The notes beneath the pieces were generated by a model. It searched no databases and was not told where the DNA came from. It worked only from the letters and a program-made list of their open reading frames with translations. A program made the position numbers and the translations under genes. A DNA stretch of 64,000 nt from Spodoptera frugiperda. Taxonomy: Eukaryota > Arthropoda > Insecta > Lepidoptera > Noctuidae. The stretch covers positions 4,650,001-4,714,000 of the forward strand of contig NC_064217.1 in the NCBI RefSeq assembly GCF_023101765.2. Reading direction: 5' to 3'. Shown one piece after another: positions 1 through 12,400 of the stretch (positions are counted from its first letter, which is position 1; every line of letters starts with the position of its first letter).

Positions 1-438
1 ATATCTTTAGTTATATTTTAAATAAATTTAATGAATTGTTTGGTTTGTCACCATGTCAATCTGCGGCCAAAGGTTATTCGATAGTTTACGATGACTAATT
101 GTTAGTATGACACGACTCCATAAGTCACTGACTAATTTATTGGTAGTTTGACAAGTGCAACCATCAATTACTACAAGTATAAGAATTTTGCACTGATGAA
201 TAGTCATAATCGCCAATTAAACAACTAAAAGCCAACAACATATTTACAAGAAACGTTAAGATACATTGGCTTATTCCCTAACAAACTGAAATTAGAAATT
301 CCTTTTCATTGATTAAAAACAAATAAGTACTAATACAATCACACAAAGAAATTAATTAGCAATTTGATAACACGATAAACAAAGGAAATATTGCAGAATA
401 AGTATAAGCTTGCTAATACTGTTTTGTTAATATTTCAG

Positions 439-3400
439 ACTGCGGTCACCGTAATTGCTCGGAGAACAAATTCCAATGTGACAATGGACACTGCATAGAG
501 AAGCGTTGGTTGTGTGACGGAGACAACGACTGTAAGGATGGATCTGATGAAAGAAACTGCACGGTAAGTTCACTTATTATATTGAGAAGGCCTAATCCTC
601 CCCCTCAATCTCTAATCCCCAAATTTACAATCCTTAAAATCCCAGTAATGCACTTGTAATTCTTTTAGTGTTGCGGTATAAATGGGCGGCGTCGTTTATT
701 AAAAAAAAACCAAGGAACAGCGTTCGCAACAAAAAAAAAACTCCAAAAATAAAATTTAATAAATAAAGCAAAACAACCAATACTTTTCAAAGACAAATTC
801 CAATTTATCAAACTTCCATTACCCAATTTAAAAATGGGATAGCATGCGCTCGGATACCGGTCGGCAATTTCACCGTGTTACGTACATGTCAGGATGGCCG
901 AGCGGTCTAAGGCGCCAGACTCAAGGTTCCCTTGCCCACTAAACGTGGGTTCGAGTTGTTCTGGTCCTCTCTGAGGGCGTGGGTTCGAATCCCACTTCTG
1001 ACAAACTTTTTGTTAATGTTTTTCACTTTTTTGTGTATTTATTTTCACAGTAACATTCTTTATTTTATAATTTTGTGTAAAATGTATGTTTAATGTTTTG
1101 TAAAGATATTTTTTCGTTGGAAATCACATGTTAGTTCCCAGTAATTTGCATGATTCATGTTTGATTGTAATTACAATGTAATTTATCATCTTTCGACATT
1201 GTTGTGTTTAGTTTTTATTGTGATACTGATACCGTGTTGTTAGTGTCAAATGATTGTATGCCATTAAAGTATAGTGTTACTATGTCGCGTGTGAATTATG
1301 GCCTTGTATTTTGAAAAGAAATTGGGTCACATTGCTGGAATCGCTGGAATTAATACAGAAATATTGAGATTTATTTAAGTACATAAGAGTTTACAATATT
1401 ATTTTAATAAGTTTATAATAAAAAATCTACTAGATTATTTCTGAACATTTTCTCACAATATCAATTCCCGATTCCCCAAACAACCCTTAAATTCCTAACC
1501 CCCTAATAGAAAAAAGAGTAAAAATATAAGGTTTAGTAATTAATTGTTTATAAATAATCTTTATTTAATTTAACTTTATAAACACTCATTATACCAACAA
1601 CTTTTCTTATTATTATTATCTGTCAACAGATTCAAACGAAACGTCCAGATATAGTGGAAAGTTGTTCCGGCAACGGTTTCGCTTGTAGCAATGACAGTAG
1701 CATGTGCATCCCCAACTCGTGGGTCTGCGATGGGGAGAAGGACTGTGATAATGGCGAGGATGAGAATGACCAGCGGTGCAAGGACTCCACCTGCGCTCCT
1801 TACATGTTCCGGTGTCCCAGCGGCAAATGTATCTTTAAATCTTGGGTGAGTTACTTCACTACATACTATAAAACAAAGTCACTTCCTCTGTCCCCATGTC
1901 CCTTTGTATTACATAACGGATTTTCATGCGGTTTTTTTAATAGATACAGTGATTCAAGAGGAATGTTTATATGTATAACATAGCCCCCATGCAATGCTGG
2001 GGCGGGTCGCTAGTTTTAAATAACCTATAATATACTCATGTACTTAAAGTGTTGTCCAGTTGTTCTTTAACAGTATTTATGTCTATCAAAATTGCTTTAA
2101 AAGAAAATGCTTGTGCTTTAATAAGCCTCAGAGTTAAGCAGCATAAAACTATGCTTGTATTTGTTTATCTATTTCATTAAAAAGTGAATATTTAGGCTTT
2201 ACAATTTACTTTATGATTACCAATAAATTAGTAAATAAATTTTGAGATTGTTGTCTAGAATTTTGCAATTGTAAGTAATTTTTAACATTATTTTATTTTG
2301 ATTTAGGTCTGCGACGGTGAAAACGACTGCGGCGACGAGCACTCCTCGGATGAGAAGAACTGTACCAATTCTCAACATTCTAAATTGCTCCCTATTCCCG
2401 GTACAGAGAAGCCAGATTTCTCTAGCAATAAGACGTGTCTGGACTGGATGTTTAAATGTGACAATGGGAACTGTATGCCGGATTGGTGGAGGTGCGATGG
2501 GATCGATGATTGCGGGGACAAGTCAGACGAGATCGGCTGTGGCTTTGACCCGCCATCTGAGTTGATTCCAGTCACCCCTGACCATACTCCAGTCGTTAAG
2601 AGGTGTGGCAAGAATGACTTTACATGTGCACCAGGTATGTTGGTAAACTTTTTATTATTGTCACAAAATAAGAAACCAAAATATTATAAATGTTCACATA
2701 AAAAATGGAAAAATTACGTCATATCCATTATTATTATACTTTATTGCACACACACAAATATAAACAGATACATACAATTTCGAAAGGTTATGTACAAAGG
2801 CGAGCTTAACCCAGAATTGGGTTCTCTGACAGCAAACCTTAAAGCTAAAGAGAGATTTTATACAGGCGGGTAATCAACGTGCGCAAAATTTTTAAAACTA
2901 CAAACACATTCTAAGAAAAAAACTACTAACTAAACAACAAATAACAAAAAAATAAAACTACACAATAGACAAAATAATAATTACAAAATAAAATATAAAT
3001 TAAATACATACATAAATACATAAATCATGTTGACAAAAAATGTTCTTTAATTCGTCTCCTGAAGACATCTAATGATGAGCTCCCGCGCACAGTATGTGGA
3101 AGAGAGTTCCAAAGCCTCACAGCATGAACAGTGAAGGATCCACCATAACGGCTCGAAGCATGAGGAGGGACACGGAGAAGTAGAGATGAAGAGGAGCGAC
3201 AGGGTTTGTCTCTGGGAGCAAGAAATTCAAAACGTTCCCGAAGATAGCTTGGGGAGTGGGAGTTGTGAAGAAGAGAGTAGAGAAAAGAAAGAATATGAAC
3301 ATCCCGACGTCGCCGAATAGGCAGCCACTTCAGCCGGCTCCGAAATTCAGACACATGGTCGTATTTCCGGAGGCCAAAAATGAAGCGGATGCACAGATTC

Positions 3401-6400
3401 TGGAGACGTTCGAGTTTGTCGAGAAGTTCCTCAGTCGCATCAAGGAAACAGACATCAGCATAATCTAATAGGGGGAGGAGAAGCGACTGAGCAAGAGTAA
3501 TTTTTGTTTGAAAAGGCAGGAACTTCTGGAGCCGTTTAAGAGACTGAAACGAGCAAAAAACCCTCCTGCTTACTTCCGCAACGTGCAAACCCCATGACAG
3601 GTTGCAGTCCATTAGTATACCCAAGTTCTTGACGTGAGAGGAGTATGGAATAATAGTGTTATCGAAGAAGACCTGTGGAGGAGACTGTAGTTTATTAAGA
3701 AAATATCTGCCACCAATAATGAGAGCTTGTGATTTGGCAGGATTGACTAAGAGTCCAAAACTTTTAGCCCAGTTACCAATGTTTCCAAGATCATTATTGA
3801 TGGCATTAATTGCACTAGAGATTTCCTCAAGTTTAAAGTGTTGATAAAGCTGCAAGTCGTCTGCATAGAGATGGTAGTGTGAAGCAAGTGACTTGGTGAC
3901 GGCGTTAATAAAAACGGAGAAAAGTAAAGGAGAGAGAACGCCACCTTGAGGAACACCCGCAGCGAGGTCGCACCACTCAGAGGAAGCCTCATTACAGCGG
4001 ACCGACTGCGAGCGACCTCGAAGATAAGAATTGAACCACGCAACTGCAGAAGGGGATACACCTAGTGAGGATAGGATACCTAGGAGGATGTCAAAATCAA
4101 CTGAATTAAACGCACTGCTAAAATCCAGCAAAACTAGTACTGTTAGAAGCTTATTCTCCATGGCCAGTCGGATGTCATCGGTAATTTTGACCAGCGCCGA
4201 CACTGTGCTATGGCCAGGACGAAAACCAGATTGGTACGGACTCAGCAGTCCGTTGGAGGAGAGATAATTAGACAGTTGATTGTTGACAACACTCTCAAGG
4301 ACTTTGGATAGGATAGGAAGTATGGATATAGGGCGGAACTGGGTAACCGAGGATGGATTGGAGACTTTGGGCAATGGCAACACATGAGCTTTCTTCCAAG
4401 CTGATGGAAAGGAGCTAGTGAAGAGGGAGTAATTAACAAGATGGAGAATGACAGGAACGAGTACATTGAGGATAGGAAGAAGCATTTGTAGGTGAAGACC
4501 ATCGTCCCCCACAGCTTTTGTGGAAATGGATAGGATAGCACGTTTAATATCTCCCTCCGCAGCCGGGCGGAAAGAAAAAGAAGAACAGTTTGGCAACGAA
4601 AGGCTGGAGAGATAATTAAGTGTAGATGACTTAACATTGTCATCTAGCGTTACTGGTGGCTTTGAGAAGTGTTCATTAATTGCATTGAGATTAATTTCGG
4701 GAGCGCTATCATTAGCAACTTTCCCAATGCCAAAAGACTTTAGAAATTGCCATACTTGTGCCGTGTTGAAGTCCTTAATGGAGTTGTGAATATGGCGTCT
4801 CTTTGCATCTCTGCACAGACGACTGCAGCGATTTCGTAATTTCTTGTAGGACGACCAGTTCTCCTCAGTTGGATCTCTTCTGTACCGTCGCTTAGCCTTA
4901 TCGCGTTTGGACATCTGCTGCTTAATACCGTCAGATAGCCATGGGGCCGGAAGATGTTTAACATTTACCTTCTTAAGAGGAGCGTGTTTATCATAAAGTT
5001 CCAATACCAACTTATTAAATAAAGACACCATAGAATCTACATCATTGCAGTCGTAAACAGGAGACCAGTCAATTCCGCCCGCATCTTCCATCAAACGATC
5101 CATATCAATGTTCTTGAAACTGCGAAGGAAAAGAAATTTGGATTTACGCTTAGGTGGACGGATCTTATAAGATAGAAACAAAAGGTCGTGATAAGAGAAA
5201 GAGGCAGAGAGCTGCCCATGAGTGGCAACCTTGCTGGGGTCTGAAACAATTATGAGATCAAGGAGTGAGGGATTGCAATGAGGGGCGTGATGAGTGGCAT
5301 TAAGCTGAAGAATGTGCATATTGACAGAAGAGACAAGGGATCGGAGTTTACGGCTACGCCCATCATCCCTAATCAAACACGTGTTGAAGTCTCCGAGGAT
5401 TATCGTGTGGTCATAGAGGGGAGTGAACTGTTCAAGTTTCGACTCAAAAGAGGAAAAGTAATCGAAAGTGCAGGAAGGATTGTAATAGACACCTAGAAGC
5501 ACCTTGGTGTTATAAAAAGTAATTTCAATAAATAGGTGTTCTGCGAATTTAGAGTAATCACTCGGAGACTTGTCAACAATTTTAAAGGAGATATCTCCAC
5601 GGAGATAAATGGCGACCCCTCCGCCTCCCTTGCCGGTCCTGTCACTACGCACGAGCTTGTAGCCGGGCAAGGAATATTGCGTGGAAGGAAGTGCTGGTTT
5701 GAGGAAAGTTTCAGAGACAAGGATAGCATGAACAAAGTTGGAGTCAAAAGAGGATAATAAGTCGGCATGATGAGCAGGAATACTTTGAGCGTTTATGTGA
5801 ACCGCGTTAAAGAATTTACTGTAAGGAGAAAAGGTATTAAAGAGTTGTTCACGGAGATGTATTGAGTCATCACTAAACGCGCTAGCAAAACTCTCATCAG
5901 AGACATAAGAAGACGAACACGAAACAAAACTGTCATCAAAATGATCGAACATGACATATAATAAAAATATATATAAGTATAAAAAGAAAATATATATATA
6001 TCTAAATACAAAATCAAATTAAAAACAAAAAACAAATTACAATAATAACAGTTACCTGTTATTTCGACACCTTCGATGCACTCGTTAGTTAATTTGCCAT
6101 ACGTGGATAAAAAGACTCGTATTCACGGACAGTGACGTTTCTGATCCTCCATTATCTCCTCATCACTTCGGGTTAATTGCCATAGTTAGTTTCCATTACC
6201 GTACCGTAGTTGTTTCTGATTATTACCTATTAATTACACACGAATCGTGTATTTGCTGTCCTTCATATTAAAAAAATGAGCCGTTTTTGTTTCCAATCCT
6301 GTAACATATGAGCATTGTGTGGCAGGTCGCTGTATCCCCCTGAGCTGGGTGTGCGACGGGGCCATGGACTGCTCGGACGGGTCGGACGAGCAGTCGTGCC

Positions 6401-9400
6401 GCGGCGCGTCCCCCCCTCCCCCCCGCTGCGGCGCGGACCACACGCCGTGCCGCGACGGCGCCGCCTGCGTGCGGACCGACCAACTCTGCGACGGAGTCTT
6501 CCACTGCGACGACAAGAGCGACGAGATGAACTGCCCTGGAACTTCTGTAAGTCACCTCCTGTTATTACAGTAGACAGGCGACCTGGTTAAGATCGCAGGG
6601 AGCCATTGTATTCCGGAGCTGCGGACAATGTAACAGGTTACCGGGACTCCGGCTCAAAGCAGGAGAAGGAACGGGGTGGTTTTTAGTCAGTAAGAGTCTG
6701 ACACTCCCTCCCGCCTCACCCAAGGCGGGAGAAGTCATTGGATGATTTTTCTCCCTCAAAAAAGGGAGCCATTGAATACAGGTTGCTTCCAACCTACCAA
6801 TTTGGATGCTGGATGTCATTGGGAAGGTTTATGTGAAGCAGTTGATGTCTTGTGACTTATTTGATCATGATGATGACAATTTGTAAACCAAAAATTCATT
6901 TGAAATTTTAAGTAGGTTGTAGGTAATCTGTATGTAGTCAGTCAGTATTAAACTATTAATCTTCCATATTCTTAAAATGATTGTTATGAATACTTTTATT
7001 TTCCAGACCCGCAAGCCGACAGTAGAATGTGAGCGCGGTTACCTGATGTGCGACGACGGAACCAACTGCGTGCCGCAAGTGAACGTGTGTAATGGCCGAC
7101 AGGACTGCTACGACGGCAGCGACGAACTCAACTGTACCAGCGACCTTAACGATAATACTCATGTCTACCAGGTTTGTATATTTCTTATTTAATTTTTATA
7201 TAATGTGATTCATGGAAAAGGTTAACACGTTAACTGCCACGTAGGTCACCGGTGACTTACGTGAGTGGAGGATTTGCCTTCAACAATTTTCTGGCAGTTA
7301 AAGGCAATTACAATGATGATGATCTTAAAATAAAAGTTACGTTTACTCTCGTAACTGTTTGACGAGGTAACTCGACTAGTTTCAAGCCACACTAGGGGCT
7401 CATAATATATACGCAACATGACGTTCGCCGCGTCGTATGTCACGCAATACTGCACATTAATGTAAGTCCTAAGAGTGTCCTGAAACTAAGTAAACCGATA
7501 TTGAGCAAGCCAATCAGTTAAAACATTAAACGTCATGGGGGGAGGGGGGCAAAAGCTGGGGGACCGGCGCTTGTGGAGGATTTGTCTTCAACAGATTTTT
7601 GTTGGCAGTCTGTCTTAAACAGATATAATTATAACTATAGTCTCACGAGACTTACAGTAATACCCCAGAGTTACGCGATAGGTGGGCCCGAGCGGTTGTC
7701 GCGTAAGTCGAATTCGCGTAAGTCGGGGTTCAACGTTGCATATAAAATGTTAGGCTCAAATGACTCATTTTTCGTTCTTTTAGATGACATAATTAGAGAT
7801 TATACGTAAAATAATTGCATGCGCAACGTTTAAACTTGTCGCAAATTGAACACTGAGTGCGCGGAGCGAGAGAGCCGATGCGCGCGGTAATCAAAATGAA
7901 AAACCGCGTATCTCCGAATTCGCGTAAAACGGGGTAGCGTAAGTCGGGGTATTACTGTATAATACAAATGTTTTCCACAGTTCCTAAGTATAGGCGTGGA
8001 CCAGTCTTCGATAAACTCGACGAGCTTCCTAATCTCGTGCTGGATGGCGCAGCAGAAGACGGTGCTGTACAGCTTCCTGCCTTCCATCTCCAAGGTCAGC
8101 GACGGGGTGTGGGCCAACAAGACTTGGACCAACGATAGTATTTACAGGTATTTTTAACTACTTATTTTGTTTAAATATAATTAAAGCTGTATAATTATTA
8201 GGTAACAGCTGACTGAAGAACTACGCGACTACATTTAACAGACACCGAACAATAGCGTTCTTTCATAGATATGTAGTTGTCTTAGTACGAGTTTGCTTTA
8301 CGTTTAAAGTAATCGGCTCGAGAGCGTGTTCGGCGCTCTGATTGGCCTGCTCGAATAAACCAACCAATCAGGGCGCCGAACGCGCTCTCGTTTCGATTGG
8401 GTACTGATCTTTTTAATTCCGAACTTGCTTGCTAAGCGTGAAGATTATGGAAAACCTCTCTCTTGTGAGATTATTGTAATGCTTCTTATGTTCCTATAAG
8501 TATTATGTAATCGCTTAAATTATAGGTATTCATATGTATTTATTACGGTACATTGGTGTGATGTGACCTACTAATCTGTCTAGTCGACTTCCGAAGGGTT
8601 CGCCGTCAGATTCGACTTTGCCATTGACCTTCATAAGCACATCTACTGAGCGTAGATAAGAGTAGAGTTCAATTCAGTTCAAATAGTGTGTTTTATCTAA
8701 ATATAACTTAACTATTTTAACTAATAAGTTCTTAATAAAATTAACTATGATCGAATTGTTATTAACACGACTGAGATATTTCAACCCTTGGGAGTTTCGG
8801 TTTTGGAATATTCTGAGCAACAACTTTTTATACGTTTTTACTTTTTCATGAACAAAATGGTGAATATTAGTAAGTGTGAGGTATTTATGATTGTTTTTTT
8901 TTCAGGTTTACAGATCTGGAGCCTTATACCAACTACAATGTGACATTCTACATCAGAGACAGCAAGTCCAACAAAACTTATGCATCCATGAAATATGTGA
9001 ACACCACCACTGGCGAAGGAGGTAATGCATATTTTAAATATAATGTAATTACTTATTATGTTATCGGATCATTCACGTGATTGTTTTGACGAGAACTCGA
9101 CTAGTTTCAAGCCACGCTAGAGGCTTATATTCATGAGTAGTATATTCTGCGACAGTCACCGCGTCATGTGTTGTGCGTCGCAATTAATTTATTATGTCTC
9201 AGGAAAGTTACAATAAAATTATAATGTAATTACTTAGTTCTATTTCTTGTTTTTCTAGCAATTTCTTAAAGACATGTGGGGTATAAATGATTGATGTTAC
9301 TAAGATTCTATTTATGTAATTTTATCACTATAATAACAGTCTTTAACACTACAGAAAAGCTAGTTCCGAAGAAAAACACCTGATGATAACCGTCGTATTC

Positions 9401-12400
9401 TTAGCAATTCATTTTTGTATGATATCCTACGTATACGAACGAAGGTTTTTTTATGTAATACGAAGGTTCCTAATAAAAACATCAATTTCCAGTACCATCG
9501 CCACCAATCCGGCTGAGCGTCCGCCAGCTGATAGGGCACCGTATCAACGTGGTGTGGGACCGGCCCGAGTCCCCGCGCGGCGCCATCCAGTCCTACACGC
9601 TGTACTACGCGCCGCCGCTGCCGCCCGTCGCCAAGATCATCCCGGCCAACGACCGCAAGACCATTTCTGTAGACGTCACCGGGTTCTTCAAGCCGTTCAA
9701 TAACTATTCCTTCTGGGTGAGTTTTATATTCATTGTTATCTGTTTTTATAGAGTTGGGAATGATGACTGATAGGTTGGTCATTTGATCAATGAAGCTAAT
9801 AAAACTTCTAGTGCCACAATCAAACACAGTTTTACAGTAAAATAAATTCATTTCATATCAGTTCAATCGGATGACACAAAGTGTATTTAAAAAATGATGT
9901 TGACTCGTCGGCTATGTTCGACCGTGATAGATCATGACAACAGCAACACTTGTTTGAATATCAATTTTATGATACATGTTTTAATTACAATTTTATTACA
10001 AATGCCATTATGAGTACAACTAACCATTTTATTGAAAAATAAACTTTATTTCTACCGCTCTAGGTGACGGCTACCAACAATGCGTTCACGTCGACATCCT
10101 CGCAAGTGATGAACATAACGTTTGACCCGGCCAACGACGTAGACGACCTCGTCAACGCCAGTATGACGCGACTCAACACAAGCTCCGTGCGACTCGAGTG
10201 GCATCAAATAAGGAACGTCGACGGATACATGGTCCGAGTACGACTGCCGCCGGAATACGCCATGCGGGACCCCATCACTACCAAGGCTACTAATATTACA
10301 TGTACGTTATTTATTTTCATTAATATCTGCTGGACTATAGTTCTCTACAAAATAAAGGATTTACGGTAATCTCCACCACTCTTAGCAAACGGGTTGGTAA
10401 TGAGTATCAAGTTTATTAAGAAGACGTTGCTGTCCCGACAGTTCCCGATTAGGGCAAGCGTCCACAGGTCCGCATCGTACGCGCCGCACGCAACGGATTT
10501 TAGTTTGTATTGTATAGAAACTCATACAACTGCGTCCACTGATCCGCATCGTACGGACCGCCATCACCGGCAATGCCTACATGCGATGCGTACCGATGAC
10601 GTCATACGGGATCTGTGCGATGCTTATGATGCGTCTATGGACACCTACCTTTAGTTGGCTCTTACAACATCCACAGGAAGAGTAGGAATTGTGACAATTG
10701 TATTTTACTATTTTCATTTATTAATTTGTATGTAATCAAATATAGGATATCTATATACCTACTTACTTCTGTACTAACTAAAGTAACCGTCACGAGAAGC
10801 TATAAATTATGTAAACAAACATCTTTTACTAAGTAAACATTTTATACTGCGAGATAATAATAACTTGAACATATTCAATCGACATGAAATATAGACGGGT
10901 TATATGAAAGTAACAACCTATTTAATTTAGTCGAATTATATTTTAACGACGCAAAGCGCTATCGTTTGTGTTTCTTGGTACCGGAACGCGTCCGTCGCAG
11001 GGATTGTAAACTATCGGGACGCCATTTTGAAATAAACAGTCATTCGAGTTTCGAATGCTTACGAGTTTGTTTCATTGCTTTGCATTAAAAGAAACTTTTC
11101 TTTCATGTTGTGAACTCCTGAACACTTGTTTACAAAATTTATAGCTTCTCGTGACGGGGACTTTATAAAGTATTAATATTCACTTTTTTACTTACAGTGA
11201 CGAACCTACCGCCGGGAGTACAAATAAACATTGATATAAGGGCGTACAAGAACAACGTGTATGGCGATCCATTCACCATTCCATTCCAGACTGAAGGCAC
11301 CCAGGATGAGACCTTGAACTTCACAGCAATACTGTCCAAGGAAACGAGAACTTCAGTCTATGTGTCTTGGAGTCCGCCCGCTGGAGACCGGTATAAGGGC
11401 AAAGAGCTAGAGTACGAAGTCCACTATACCAACATGATTCATAGGACTACCAGCCCTGGAGAAATGTCCAATGGTAAGTGTCTATTAAATATGTATCTGT
11501 ACAGTTTTAAATTATTCCTTTCACATACTATTAATTTTTTCCGTTACATGACCAAAAATATGCCTTCGATTTTGGGTAAAAATTACATGAAACTATAAAT
11601 TTTACACTGGTTGTGATTCAAACTCGGAACTATAATTAAGAATTTTATTGATTTATTTATTTAACTCTTCATGCACATAAATATGTATAAGGTGGGCTCA
11701 ATGCCGTTGGTATTTTCTACCAGCCAAACCAGAATTTTCAAAGACGAAAACTACAATTAGTTACCTTGAAGTTTCTGGTTCGGTAATCATACTTGTAGTT
11801 AGTAATATTTTTTAAGAATTTTAAGGTTTACATAATCAGATGTCCTCAACACGGTATTTTGTTCCCCAGATACTCGTATTATAACAAAGAACACGAGCGT
11901 GCTTATAGAAGGGTTGCACGCGTGCGAGACGTACATATTCACCGTCGGACTGCGAGGGGGACCTCTCAGCATGTTCAAGGGAATCATCACACGCGAGAAC
12001 GACATGTAAGTTTCATTCTTACGTATATAGAAATGTAGCTGGAAACTGTTTAACCACCGTATTTGCTAGTTTTACATATATATTTGAAGTTAGAAGTCGA
12101 TTAGCAATCTCTGACACAGCGAAATTTTGATGTTTTGTTATTGCGAGAAAAATAAAACTAATGAGTATACAAAAAAGTTTTTGGGAAAGTTGTTGGTATA
12201 TATAAATTATGTGTTTAAATATCGTTCACTAATTAATTATTAGTCACCTTATATATGCGTCACAGTCCGTATAGTGCAGGTGATAATGGTTATTGCGGTG
12301 TAAGTACATAGCCTTGTGACTGTTGACCATATTTCAAAGAACTATGTTTTATTTTTTTGTTAAGCTTTTATTTGAGAATATTTGTTTAGAGGTTTATTTA

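Noticed and set aside
4242..4643. Other frames within 3025-5952 on either strand
   Set aside because: Shadows of the continuous 975-codon LINE frame.
6268..6590. Long overlapping frames on both strands over the GC-rich exon 6326-6546
   Set aside because: Only the plus frame giving the LDLa cysteine pattern and correct phases is real; the others are shadows of GC-rich codons.
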